From a virus: a stretch of 53,323 nt of DNA. Within the stretch, counting starts at the first letter, position 1. Each line of letters begins with the position of its first letter. This document shows positions 1 through 5,604 of this stretch, in pieces. The notes below the pieces were generated by a model. The model was not told where the DNA came from. It did not search any database and was given only the letters and a program-made list of their open reading frames with translations. The position numbers were made by a program, and so were the translations under genes. The stretch covers positions 1 through 53,323 of IMG/VR virus record IMGVR_UViG_3300035179_000011; one strand, 5' to 3'.

Positions 1-40
1 GTTGCTTCTCTCTGATTAGATGTAGGTGTTCATTTGTCAT
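1..40 (-). CDS. Truncated start of zinc-binding microprotein (full copy at 51757-52053)
   Basis: An ATG at 40 opens a frame reading MTNEHLHLIREKQ and runs off the left end of the window. The same start occurs at 52053, where the gene is complete at 98 residues. It overlaps the preceding gene's stop codon by four bases (ATGA), as do most neighbours. This partial copy is the natural consequence of the terminal redundancy. Confidence 0.7.
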   Translation of the reverse strand, partial: MTNEHLHLIREKQ

Positions 41-162
41 GGTTTTGCTTCCTTCAAAAATTGTTCTAACTTACGGTATTCTGTCCATACTTCATTAGGA
101 GCATTAGTTTGTTCCAAAACATCGCTTAAACGAATTAATTGTTTTTCAACGAGTTTGTTCAT
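37..162 (-). CDS. Hypothetical 41-residue protein
   Basis: Start ATG at 162 overlaps the stop of the upstream gene (ATGA), so I prefer it over the longer frame starting at 234, which would overlap that gene fully. The product is charged and probably helical, beginning MNKLVEKQLIRLSDVLEQ, with no cysteines or membrane segment. A second copy at 52050-52175 differs by one residue (Phe to Leu near the C-terminus). The function is unknown. It belongs to the leftward chain of overlapping microgenes. Confidence 0.6.
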   Translation of the reverse strand: MNKLVEKQLIRLSDVLEQTNAPNEVWTEYRKLEQFLKEAKP

Positions 163-269
163 GGTTTCGCTTCCCTCTTTAGAAACTTGAGTCGATGATG
201 GCAATTGAAACATTTTCCAACGTAATCGTAACATTCACCATCTATGAATCGGCAATGAACAGAACTCAT
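159..269 (-). CDS. Cys/His-rich microprotein, 36 residues
   Basis: This short frame starts at ATG 269 and ends with a TGA that overlaps the next start. Cysteines at about 6, 13, 20 and 23, followed by His-His, suggest a small zinc-binding fold. The start overlaps the upstream stop by four bases. An identical copy lies at 52172-52282. Family unknown. Confidence 0.6.
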   Translation of the reverse strand: MSSVHCRFIDGECYDYVGKCFNCHHRLKFLKREAKP

Positions 270-346
270 GGTGGTGTACCACCGTCGGCTGTATCTCTTA
301 GCCAAACTATGCGATCAAGGATTTTTTGTTTCAAACTCTTGCTCAT
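266..346 (-). CDS. Possible 26-residue microprotein
   Basis: ATG at 346 overlaps the upstream TGA, and the frame closes at 266 overlapping the next start, so it fits the tiling pattern exactly. The product is basic at first (MSKSLKQKILDR) and ends GGTPP. It has no recognisable domain. The very short length keeps confidence moderate; the tiling is the main argument. Repeated at 52279-52359. Confidence 0.45.
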   Translation of the reverse strand: MSKSLKQKILDRIVWLRDTADGGTPP

Positions 347-447
347 GGCAGATAACATCCCTTTTTACAATCCATTTTTCTATTAACTATTCTAAGATGT
401 TCGCAGTCTCGACAATTGCAATTGTTTACGCAAGTCTGAATTCTCAT
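343..447 (-). CDS. Cys-rich microprotein, 34 residues
   Basis: Start ATG 447 overlaps the stop of the zinc ribbon gene at 444-593. Six cysteines (near residues 6, 10, 12, 15, 27 and 31) in 34 residues imply a metal-binding or disulfide mini-fold. Function unknown. Repeated at 52356-52460. Confidence 0.6.
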   Translation of the reverse strand: MRIQTCVNNCNCRDCEHLRIVNRKMDCKKGCYLP

Positions 448-593
448 TTCTTATTCCTCTCTTCCTTCCATTTGTGCCCGCAATTCATACATTCGTATTC
501 CATGCTTGCGTCCACATAATATGTGCCTTCGTAGTGTCCGTCTTTGCCTTCGCTGGCTTCAACGGCAAGTTCTCCGCATTTTGGACATTTCAT
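444..593 (-). CDS. Zinc-ribbon microprotein, 49 residues
   Basis: The protein begins MKCPKCGE and carries a second pair, CMNCGHKW, about 30 residues later: a classical two-knuckle zinc ribbon with little else. Such small ribbons bind nucleic acids or proteins, for example by mimicking transcription-factor ribbons. That role is inference here. The start overlaps the upstream gene's end. Repeated at 52457-52606. Confidence 0.7.
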   Translation of the reverse strand: MKCPKCGELAVEASEGKDGHYEGTYYVDASMEYECMNCGHKWKEERNKK

Positions 594-847
594 ATTCTTT
601 CAACCTCAAGCAGATAGTTTTCCACTGTTTGAAACAGTTGCACTTCAGGAAAACACGCGCTTTCTATAAATATGACAATATTGTTTGTGTTGATGTCATA
701 GCCGATTTGCACTATGCGGGCATCGGTTGGCAACGGATTCTTGATTTTTAAGTGTACTTCCATTCCTAAAAAGAAAGCTTCAAAAAATTGTGCGTTTATC
801 TCGATGCGTTTTATTCGTCTTGAAAGATTGAGTTTTTGGTCTTTCAT
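590..847 (-). CDS. Hypothetical 85-residue protein
   Basis: I chose ATG 847, not the longer start at 925, because it is preceded by GTGATAAAA, the same ribosome-site spacing seen at several other starts, and because it leaves the upstream gene (853-1128) intact. The product mixes beta-prone and charged segments (start MKDQKLNLSRRIKR) and has no recognised motif. Repeated at 52603-52860. Confidence 0.65.
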   Translation of the reverse strand: MKDQKLNLSRRIKRIEINAQFFEAFFLGMEVHLKIKNPLPTDARIVQIGYDINTNNIVIFIESACFPEVQLFQTVENYLLEVERI

Positions 848-852
848 TTTTA

Positions 853-1128
853 TCACTTTTCCTTTGGTTCGTAAAGTGGACAGTATTTCGTGCAGTTTAT
901 GTTGTTTCGGTTGAATTCTTCGCAATGGAAAATGTCTTGCGGATAGTCTTTCTGAAATATGGCGTGGTGGCAGTTTCTTGCTATTTTCAACATTTCACGT
1001 TTTTCTGTCATTTTTATTTGATCAAACCAAGGTAGACATTTGTTACAAAGTCGTTCATTTTTTCTCCGTAGAAAGGGTTTGCCACAATGTAGACAGATTC
1101 CTTCTTTTTTTAGTTCCACGATTTTCAC
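853..1128 (-). CDS. Zinc-finger-like protein, 91 residues
   Basis: The GTG start at 1128 lies only about 29 bases below a TATA box (TTTATAAA), so the mRNA is probably leaderless or nearly so. Pairs CLHC and CNKC near residues 12-33 form a zinc ribbon; a second cysteine/histidine cluster (near residues 52, 68 and 80-84) follows. It is the first gene of the leftward microgene operon inside the terminal repeat. Function unknown; copy at 52866-53141. Confidence 0.7.
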   Translation of the reverse strand: MKIVELKKEGICLHCGKPFLRRKNERLCNKCLPWFDQIKMTEKREMLKIARNCHHAIFQKDYPQDIFHCEEFNRNNINCTKYCPLYEPKEK

Positions 1129-1165
1129 CTATTACGATTATTACAATGACTAATTTATAAACTTT
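1129..1165 (-). promoter_or_regulatory. Leftward archaeal promoter with TAATA block
   Basis: Read on the minus strand this is TTTATAAATTAG, then TCATTGTAATAATCGTAATAG, then the GTG start. The TATA-to-start distance of about 29 bases fits leaderless transcription. The TAATAATCGTAATA block is one version of the element found at many other starts here. The same promoter is repeated near 53142-53178. Confidence 0.7.
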
Positions 1166-1265
1166 GTGCTTCTGCCATACTTTAAATATATAAAGGTTGT
1201 GGTTTAGACTAACTTTACAGTAATATTGAGAGGATATAAAGATTGTGGAAAAATAGAAAAAAAGA

Positions 1266-1466
1266 TTAGTGGCTACAGTTTTTGCAAACGCATCTGCCAA
1301 CGAAATTCCAAGAACCATCGAAATTTATCTGCACATTTCCTACCAAAGTTTTGAATTTTGTTAATGGCTTCTCTTTTTCGCAAATATCACAAAGTTCAAC
1401 CTGTCTTTCGATGTCGTGTTTAGTTAATTCAATTATTAACTTTTTTGGACTATCAACCCAAACCAA
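1266..1466 (-). CDS. Zinc-binding protein, 66 residues
   Basis: The start codon is TTG at 1466, supported by GGTGAT four bases upstream and a promoter at 1507-1535. Two Cys pairs (CDIC near residue 26, CVCKNC at the C-terminus) suggest a two-knuckle zinc site. No family recognised. It stands alone as a monocistronic unit between two promoters. Confidence 0.6.
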   Translation of the reverse strand: MVWVDSPKKLIIELTKHDIERQVELCDICEKEKPLTKFKTLVGNVQINFDGSWNFVGRCVCKNCSH

Positions 1467-1506
1467 TCATATCACCGTTTGTTCTTTTATTCGTATTTTT
1501 GCAGTT

Positions 1507-1535
1507 TTAATAGTAATAATAGATGCATATAAAGT
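1507..1535 (-). promoter_or_regulatory. Leftward promoter for 1266-1466
   Basis: On the minus strand ACTTTATATGC is followed by ATCTATTATTACTATTAA. This is the shared TATA plus ATTATTACTATTA block. The downstream leader carries GGTGAT before the TTG start. Confidence 0.65.
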
Positions 1536-1566
1536 TTATGGCTGAAGAAAAGATAGAAAAAAGAGA

Positions 1567-2259
1567 TTATTGACACACAAGTTTGCAAAAGTTGAGCGAA
1601 GCTGGTACTCCATTGTCATTAAGTAGTTTTTGAAGATTTGTTTTTACTAATTCTCCTTTATCTGTTGTTGTTCTGCCAATGATTTCTCCGATTTTTGGCG
1701 GAGTATGTCCACGGCTTTTAACTTCTACAAAACTAGCTCCGATTTTATCAGCCATTGTTCGTCTGCTTATTGTGTAATTTATCGGTTTAGTTGTTAGTTC
1801 TATCTGAAGTTTTGAAGCAGGAATTATATATGCTTCTTTTTCATCGTCATAGTATTCTTTAATTGAGAAAGCGAATCCTCTACTAACTCCTAGCCTATGT
1901 TTTTTTTCTCCTTTTTTATTACTGATATAGATTTCCGCTCGTTCTGATACATCCATCGGTAAACCAAGTTTATCATTGAATAATTCTTTGTAGGATAAGG
2001 GTTTACTAAGTATTGCTGAAATAAAGCAAACCTTTTTTGGTTTTTCTGTTTGTAGTGTTTTTTCATCCCATTTCGGTGTTTTCACCCAGACATTGTAGTT
2101 GAATTTTGTACCGTCACTAAGTTCGTGTGTTTTGCATACTAAACCCTCATTTGTCAATCTTCTCATTATCGGGTAAAAATCGGTTGCTTTTGCTTCCTTG
2201 CCGAATACAATTCGAAAGTCAAAGAAATCGGTTCTACCATTTTTTTCTATTAAATACAT
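1567..2259 (-). CDS. Winged-helix-like protein, probably frameshifted at its N-terminus
   Basis: The 230-residue open frame has an N-terminal segment resembling a winged helix (residues about 1-45, helix-turn-helix rhythm ending RRLTNEGLV) and a longer beta-rich rest. The natural start appears to be ATG 2309, placed correctly after GTGATAAAA and a consensus promoter. From it, however, the frame is closed. A one-base shift at the six-A run near 2296 joins MTDKK to TQEEFESLEQGIMYL, restoring one continuous protein of about 245 residues. This is either -1 ribosomal slippage on A AAA AAA, a real mutation, or a sequencing indel. Likely a DNA-binding regulator; the specific function is unknown. Confidence 0.6.
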   Translation of the reverse strand: MYLIEKNGRTDFFDFRIVFGKEAKATDFYPIMRRLTNEGLVCKTHELSDGTKFNYNVWVKTPKWDEKTLQTEKPKKVCFISAILSKPLSYKELFNDKLGLPMDVSERAEIYISNKKGEKKHRLGVSRGFAFSIKEYYDDEKEAYIIPASKLQIELTTKPINYTISRRTMADKIGASFVEVKSRGHTPPKIGEIIGRTTTDKGELVKTNLQKLLNDNGVPASLNFCKLVCQ

Positions 2260-2309
2260 GATGCCTTGTTCAAGAGATTCGAATTCTTCTTGCGTTTTTT
2301 ATCGGTCAT

Positions 2310-2355
2310 TTTTATCACGTTAATAATAGTAATAATCAAAAGTATATAAACGTTG
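2310..2355 (-). promoter_or_regulatory. Model copy of the composite promoter
   Basis: The minus strand reads CAACGTTTATATACTTTTG, then ATTATTACTATTATTAACG, then TGATAAAA and the ATG at 2309. The first 40 bases are almost the same as the promoter at 26246-26286, which drives genes the other way. It combines TATA box, AT block and ribosome site in about 45 bases. Confidence 0.75.
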
Positions 2356-2379
2356 TGTATGCATCGGAAAGCTTTACAG

Positions 2380-2592
2380 TTATAAAGCGTTTTTCTTTAT
2401 CCAATCTTTAAGACATTTCCAACTGCAAAATTCCGACTCGCCAGCAGAACCTAACCCGCGAACGTCCATTTCAGAAACTCGTAACTGAATAACAAAGTAA
2501 TATGAACTAAATCTTAATCCTTTTTTTAAGAGTTGTTTGCGTTCCTTTTCTGAAATCGGCTCTATACTTTTTCCGCACTGTTCGCATTTCAT
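2380..2592 (-). CDS. Zinc-binding protein, 70 residues
   Basis: An N-terminal CEQCG and a C-terminal FCSWKC form two Cys pairs about 50 residues apart, reminiscent of MYM/TRASH-like or ribosomal-protein-like zinc sites. The start overlaps the stop of 2589-2843. Function unknown. Confidence 0.65.
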   Translation of the reverse strand: MKCEQCGKSIEPISEKERKQLLKKGLRFSSYYFVIQLRVSEMDVRGLGSAGESEFCSWKCLKDWIKKNAL

Positions 2593-2843
2593 TTTTGTTC
2601 ATCTTTAAACCGTCGAAACTGTTCTTCTGTGGCTTCTGTCTTTTCTCCCAAATTTTCGCCCGTTTTAACACGAATTTCCAAGCCCAAAAAATGAATAAAA
2701 TGCGTTGCTATTCCTAATGGATAGCCACAGATTGGACAGAAAAGAGGAAGATAATCAAATTTTTCAACGTAGATTTGACCTACATCGAAACTTATTAAGC
2801 TATCGCAACATTCACAATAAACTTTTACGTTGGCTACATTCAT
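2589..2843 (-). CDS. Zinc-ribbon protein, 84 residues
   Basis: CECCD near residue 10 and CPICG near residue 37 form a zinc ribbon, followed by a charged tail. It overlaps both neighbours by four bases and is translationally coupled to the small P-loop protein upstream. No specific family recognised. Confidence 0.65.
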   Translation of the reverse strand: MNVANVKVYCECCDSLISFDVGQIYVEKFDYLPLFCPICGYPLGIATHFIHFLGLEIRVKTGENLGEKTEATEEQFRRFKDEQK

Positions 2844-3070
2844 AGTAATCCTCCGTTGCTAGTTATATGCAATTTATGTTCGCATATATATTCGATATTA
2901 AAGCCAGAGTTTTTGAAAAGACTGATTATTTGATGAAGAAACCAAGTTTTTCCGCTTGCCACTTCTCCTTGTGCTATAATGGTTATATCGAATTTGTCAC
3001 CCAGTTTTTTCCAATGTCTTTTTAATTGTTCATCATTGTTAATCATTTTTTCTATCATAAGTTTTTTCAT
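2840..3070 (-). CDS. Minimal P-loop protein, 76 residues
   Basis: A clear Walker A motif, GEVASGKT, sits at about residues 35-42 after a predicted helix and strand (ITIIAQG). The protein ends only about 34 residues later, with no Walker B aspartate visible, so it is far shorter than normal P-loop ATPases. It could be a nucleotide-binding regulator or a degraded ATPase. The first gene after a promoter at 3089-3111; GGGGA precedes the ATG. Confidence 0.65.
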   Translation of the reverse strand: MKKLMIEKMINNDEQLKRHWKKLGDKFDITIIAQGEVASGKTWFLHQIISLFKNSGFNIEYICEHKLHITSNGGLL

Positions 3071-3088
3071 AAGTTTTCCCCTTTAACT

Positions 3089-3111
3089 GTTAGTAATCGT
3101 AATATAAAAAC
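3089..3111 (-). promoter_or_regulatory. Leftward promoter for 2840-3070 operon
   Basis: Minus strand: GTTTTTATATTACGATTACTAAC. The TATA-like part and the ATTACGATTACTAA block are nearly fused, a compact version of the recurring element. Confidence 0.5.
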
Positions 3112-3134
3112 TATTCTGTCAAAAGCTCGTTCAA

Positions 3135-3344
3135 TTAGGCTTCATGTTTCTGGTTTCTGCTTATTGCACTAATTAACATGATTAAAGCGAGAAGGTCATT
3201 TTCGTTCTCGATTTTATCTGTTAGTTTTGGTTCTATGTTTGCAATTATCGTTTTCAACACTTCAATAAGGTCGTAATATCCACCAAATCCTATTTCGCCC
3301 AACAACTCATCAAGTTGTTCCCATTTTTCTTTTGATAATTTCAT
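3135..3344 (-). CDS. Hypothetical helical protein, 69 residues
   Basis: ATG 3344 is preferred over the longer start at 3359 because it overlaps the stop of the gene at 3341-3493 (ATGA). The protein is mostly helical, with a hydrophobic stretch near the C-terminus (LLALIMLISAIS) that could be buried or membrane-associated. Function unknown. Confidence 0.6.
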   Translation of the reverse strand: MKLSKEKWEQLDELLGEIGFGGYYDLIEVLKTIIANIEPKLTDKIENENDLLALIMLISAISRNQKHEA

Positions 3345-3493
3345 GGTTTTTGAACCCAAATAAAACCACTCTGTTTTCTTTCCTCTTCTCTAAGCATTGC
3401 TTGTTCAATTAAGTCTGCATATTTATCTTGCATTTTTTCTTCCGTGCATTTGTCGCAGTCATCACGGCAAATATCTCTAAGCGGACAGCCCAT
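3341..3493 (-). CDS. Cys-containing microprotein, 50 residues
   Basis: It starts MGCPLRDIC and continues CRDDCDKC, giving four cysteines in the first 16 residues, then a charged helix. The start overlaps the stop of the membrane microprotein upstream. Probably metal-binding; function unknown. Confidence 0.55.
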   Translation of the reverse strand: MGCPLRDICRDDCDKCTEEKMQDKYADLIEQAMLREEERKQSGFIWVQKP

Positions 3494-3594
3494 TACCAAT
3501 CACCATTCTTCGGAGCAAAAATCAGAATTAAGCCAATCACTAAAGTAATCAATGCTGGAAGTGCAACAAGGAATCCTACAATCCATTCAGACAT
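3493..3594 (-). CDS. Single-pass membrane microprotein, 33 residues
   Basis: Almost the entire product is one hydrophobic segment (residues about 4-27, IVGFLVALPALITLVIGL) with short polar ends. It starts at ATG 3594, two bases after the upstream gene ends. Such proteins can modulate host membrane complexes or act as small holin-like peptides; nothing here decides this. Confidence 0.55.
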   Translation of the reverse strand: MSEWIVGFLVALPALITLVIGLILIFAPKNGDW

Positions 3595-3595
3595 A

Positions 3596-3706
3596 TTACT
3601 TCAAACTCCTTTTATTTTCTTCAAATTCTAACGGTATTGGACATTGGTTACAATCTTCGTCGCACCAATAGTCTTTTCCAGAAGAATTGTAGGGACACTT
3701 TTTCAC
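3596..3706 (-). CDS. Zinc-binding microprotein, 36 residues
   Basis: A GTG start at 3706 overlaps the preceding TGA (GTGA). Cysteines near residues 4, 15, 19 and 22 resemble the CP...C...C..C arrangement seen in other proteins of this virus. Function unknown. Confidence 0.55.
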   Translation of the reverse strand: MKKCPYNSSGKDYWCDEDCNQCPIPLEFEENKRSLK

Positions 3707-3819
3707 GCTCTTTTCTCACCTCTAACATCTTCCCAACCACATTTCGGACATGTAAATTTCTCGAAAAATTCATCATATTCTTTTATTACGTCTTCAGAAC
3801 CACATCTTGGGCATTTCAT
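3703..3819 (-). CDS. Zinc-ribbon microprotein, 38 residues
   Basis: The product begins MKCPRCGSE and repeats the knuckle as CPKCGWED near residue 24. It is a textbook minimal zinc ribbon, similar in design to 444-593. The start overlaps the upstream TGA (TGATG). Confidence 0.65.
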   Translation of the reverse strand: MKCPRCGSEDVIKEYDEFFEKFTCPKCGWEDVRGEKRA

Positions 3820-3956
3820 CAAGATTCCTCTAAAATTATTTGAATAAGACCTCTCAACAGCATTTGGTCTTGTCTTGGCAAATTCGGTAAATATTTCTCC
3901 TTTAACATTTCAACTATTTTTCTCGCTTTATCAAAGGCAATCCAAGAATGCGGCAT
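3819..3956 (-). CDS. Hypothetical 45-residue helical protein
   Basis: ATG 3956 follows GAGGAGAAAATT, a good ribosome site. The sequence is amphipathic and helical (WIAFDKARKIVEML) with no cysteines. Function unknown; part of the microgene chain. Confidence 0.55.
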   Translation of the reverse strand: MPHSWIAFDKARKIVEMLKEKYLPNLPRQDQMLLRGLIQIILEES

Positions 3957-3969
3957 AATTTTCTCCTCA

Positions 3970-4095
3970 TTATTCCATTAATAATTCGTTCAAAATCACG
4001 TTTATTCTGCACTTTTGGCATTGGGCGTAGTCGTGGTGCAACGAACATCTGGCGCAGATGATTCTTGCAAGTTCTTTGAGTTTGGAGCTATTCAT
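3970..4095 (-). CDS. Zinc-binding microprotein, 41 residues
   Basis: Cys pairs CARC near residue 14 and CQKC near residue 26, with two histidines between, form a likely zinc site. It starts at ATG 4095, with a three-base gap and then overlap with the next upstream gene's end. Function unknown. Confidence 0.6.
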   Translation of the reverse strand: MNSSKLKELARIICARCSLHHDYAQCQKCRINVILNELLME

Positions 4096-4097
4096 TT

Positions 4098-4259
4098 TTA
4101 TTCCTTGAGTTTTTCAATTGCTTCAGTAATCACTTTTATTCTGTATAAAATTTCCATCTGCCACTCATCGTTTATCGGTTTGTTTTGAACGATCCATACA
4201 ATATCTTCACAAGCACCTATTATAGACCGTTCGGCTTCTGCAAATTTTTCCTCGCACAT
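4098..4259 (-). CDS. Hypothetical 53-residue helical protein
   Basis: The frame starts MCEEKFAEAERS at 4259 and ends at 4098. It is acidic and helical with a WxVQNKP turn in the middle. No recognised family. Sits immediately below 4261-4422 in the operon. Confidence 0.55.
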   Translation of the reverse strand: MCEEKFAEAERSIIGACEDIVWIVQNKPINDEWQMEILYRIKVITEAIEKLKE

Positions 4260-4260
4260 A

Positions 4261-4422
4261 TTAAACACTCCAATAAGCCAATTTTACTTCAATTATCAGA
4301 ATGTCGCGTTTTCCTTCTTTTTGCAGTCGATTTGTGGCTTGTTCTGGCGTTTCAGTGCCTAAACAAAAGTAATCCATCGAGTTATCGGAGTTTCTGAATA
4401 TAGCTATTTGTTGTTTACGCAT
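4261..4422 (-). CDS. Hypothetical 53-residue protein
   Basis: ATG 4422 overlaps the stop of the gene at 4415-4660 by eight bases. The product alternates strands and one helix (MRKQQIAIF, DILIIEVKLAY), a pattern that would suit a small alpha/beta domain. Function unknown. Confidence 0.55.
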   Translation of the reverse strand: MRKQQIAIFRNSDNSMDYFCLGTETPEQATNRLQKEGKRDILIIEVKLAYWSV

Positions 4423-4660
4423 ACAAATCATCCATTACCTTGAAAACCCGCTGAATCCAATCCACGATTATTTCTCGGTTCGGCTCGCATTCCGTATCAA
4501 GTTCACTGATTAATTCACCAAGTTTCTGTATGAAATTGTGGAAACAGTTTGACTCGAAATCTTCGCAATATTCTTCTGGTGGCATCTGCCAGTCCCAGAA
4601 TGTCCACGCGTGTTTACATTCGTGTTCGCAGAATTGGCAGACGGAGTGGATTTTATTCAT
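4415..4660 (-). CDS. Cys-rich N-terminus protein, 81 residues
   Basis: The N-terminal 40 residues hold a cluster, CQFCEHEC, plus two later cysteines and a WTFWDW stretch. The remainder is acidic and helical. This resembles a small treble-clef-like metal site in layout only. The start is ATG 4660 after an AT-rich leader (GATAAAAA). Confidence 0.6.
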   Translation of the reverse strand: MNKIHSVCQFCEHECKHAWTFWDWQMPPEEYCEDFESNCFHNFIQKLGELISELDTECEPNREIIVDWIQRVFKVMDDLYA

Positions 4661-4663
4661 TTT

Positions 4664-4756
4664 TTATCTCCACTCTTCGCCGTGTAATCCGCCTTCTTGA
4701 TCCATGTAAATTCTGGAATGTTGTTCTTCTTTTGGTTTCTGTTCTATTTTTCCCAC
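4664..4756 (-). CDS. Possible 30-residue microprotein
   Basis: A GTG at 4756, after GAGGTTGG, opens a short acidic frame (MGKIEQKPKEEQ... ending HGEEWR) that overlaps the end of 4744-4866 in another frame. It is consistent with the tiling but too short for certainty. Confidence 0.35.
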   Translation of the reverse strand: MGKIEQKPKEEQHSRIYMDQEGGLHGEEWR

Positions 4757-4866
4757 AATCCAACCTCTTTAAAATGTTCTTTCCACAAGCAATGAGAAAA
4801 ATCATGTTGGCATGGACATTTATTAAGAATAGGACAAGGTTTACATCTTTCATCTTTTTCGTTCAT
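4744..4866 (-). CDS. Cys/His microprotein, 40 residues
   Basis: Starts MNEKDERCKPCP at 4866, overlapping the preceding stop. Five cysteines and two histidines are packed in the first 30 residues (CKPC, CPCQHD, HC). I prefer this frame to the 66-residue frame at 4653-4853 and the 147-residue frame on the other strand, both of which lack ribosome sites and natural composition. Confidence 0.55.
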   Translation of the reverse strand: MNEKDERCKPCPILNKCPCQHDFSHCLWKEHFKEVGLWEK

Positions 4867-5045
4867 TTCAATTCCTCTATTGTTATTTTGACCTTTCCAT
4901 TCCATCGTTTTCTGGTGAAAATCGTGTTTACATGGATGCCCGTTTCAAAGTTGGTTTCATACAACAAGTTTCCGTCTTTGTCTTCTCCGTGAATATAATC
5001 TGAATTGTCGGCTTCGGCAATAATTTCTTCTTTCTTCTTATTCAC
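4863..5045 (-). CDS. Hypothetical 60-residue protein
   Basis: A GTG start at 5045 follows AAAGAGGAATCAA, a good ribosome site under the promoter at 5057-5087. The product is rich in charged residues and beta-prone near the C-terminus (GKVKITIEEL). Function unknown. First gene of the longest microgene operon, which continues down to 3135. Confidence 0.6.
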   Translation of the reverse strand: MNKKKEEIIAEADNSDYIHGEDKDGNLLYETNFETGIHVNTIFTRKRWNGKVKITIEELK

Positions 5046-5056
5046 GTTGATTCCTC

Positions 5057-5087
5057 TTTATTACTATTACAACGACTAATTTATAGT
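5057..5087 (-). promoter_or_regulatory. Leftward promoter for the 5045-3135 operon
   Basis: Minus strand: CTATAAATTAGTCGTTGTAATAGTAATAAAGAGG. It closely matches the promoter at 1129-1165 (TTTATAAATTAGTCATTGTAATAATCG), including the AATTAGTC spacer, so the two operons are probably co-regulated. Confidence 0.7.
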
Positions 5088-5282
5088 TTACTCACGTTGA
5101 TTCCTCGTTTTCGCCAATATTTCTTCAACTCGCTTTTCATCTTCGAGGCAATACTGAATCATTGCGGACAGCAACAGCCGCAGTTGAATGCTCTCGCGGA
5201 CGGCTAACATTTTGGCTTTGTGAAAGAGAGCGGACTCTATTTGTCCCTGCGAAAAAGATGTTTTTTTATTTTTCTTTTGCAT
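5088..5282 (-). CDS. Small ribbon-helix-helix-like protein, 64 residues
   Basis: A basic N-terminus, one potential strand (KKTSFSQGQ) and two helices separated by a short turn give an arrangement like ribbon-helix-helix regulators. The assignment is by pattern only. It is the last gene of the leftward chain that includes the Cas4-like nuclease, and its start overlaps 5266-5604. Confidence 0.45.
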   Translation of the reverse strand: MQKKNKKTSFSQGQIESALFHKAKMLAVRESIQLRLLLSAMIQYCLEDEKRVEEILAKTRNQRE

Positions 5283-5604
5283 TTGGCTTTGCCTCTTGTT
5301 TTTCTTCGTTATCCGTCAAAATAGTCAAAACCCATTCTAAAGCTTCGATTTTAGCTCCGTAAGGTGTAGAAAAGAACCCCTCAGCTTGTTCAAATTGTTC
5401 TCGATAAAACTCAAGTTTTTCTTGGATTTGTTTTGCTACGTTATCTAACAAAATAAGAACATCAACAACCAATATTACGTCACTATTCGTATGAGCTATA
5501 AATCCGCTTGGAAAATGGCATTGGTTGACATTTCTGAAATCAACTAAGACATTGTAAAGCAACATAGCGTTATTGTTGATTTCTTCCTTCAGTTTGTTAG
5601 TCAT
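5266..5604 (-). CDS. Hypothetical 112-residue protein
   Basis: I chose ATG 5604, which follows AAGGGGGACATCAAG, over 5646, which would overlap the nuclease more. The product is alpha-helical with a central LVVDVLILLDNVAKQ stretch. The gene lies directly downstream of the Cas4-like nuclease and overlaps it by eight bases. Function unknown. Confidence 0.6.
   Translation of the reverse strand: MTNKLKEEINNNAMLLYNVLVDFRNVNQCHFPSGFIAHTNSDVILVVDVLILLDNVAKQIQEKLEFYREQFEQAEGFFSTPYGAKIEALEWVLTILTDNEEKQEAKPNAKEK

Larger units (their letters stand above)
1..1195. repeat. Left copy of 1.2-kb terminal direct repeat
   Basis: Positions 1-1195 recur at 52014-53208 with a constant offset of 52013. The only difference I noticed is base 60 (a) against 52073 (g), which changes one Phe to Leu in a small protein. 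Similarity stops inside an AT-rich promoter-like stretch after 1195. The repeat holds seven small leftward genes and the start of an eighth. It is either circle-closure redundancy of a roughly 52.0-kb genome, a genuine direct terminal repeat, or an assembly join of two close strains. Confidence 0.93.

Noticed and set aside
4653-4853. 66-residue leftward frame
   Set aside because: The overlapping Cys-rich 40-residue frame at 4744-4866 tiles exactly with neighbours, whereas this one does not.
4549-4992. 147-residue rightward open frame
   Set aside because: It lies opposite several well-tiled leftward microgenes, has no ribosome site, and its Phe/Ser/Arg-rich composition is typical of an antisense shadow.
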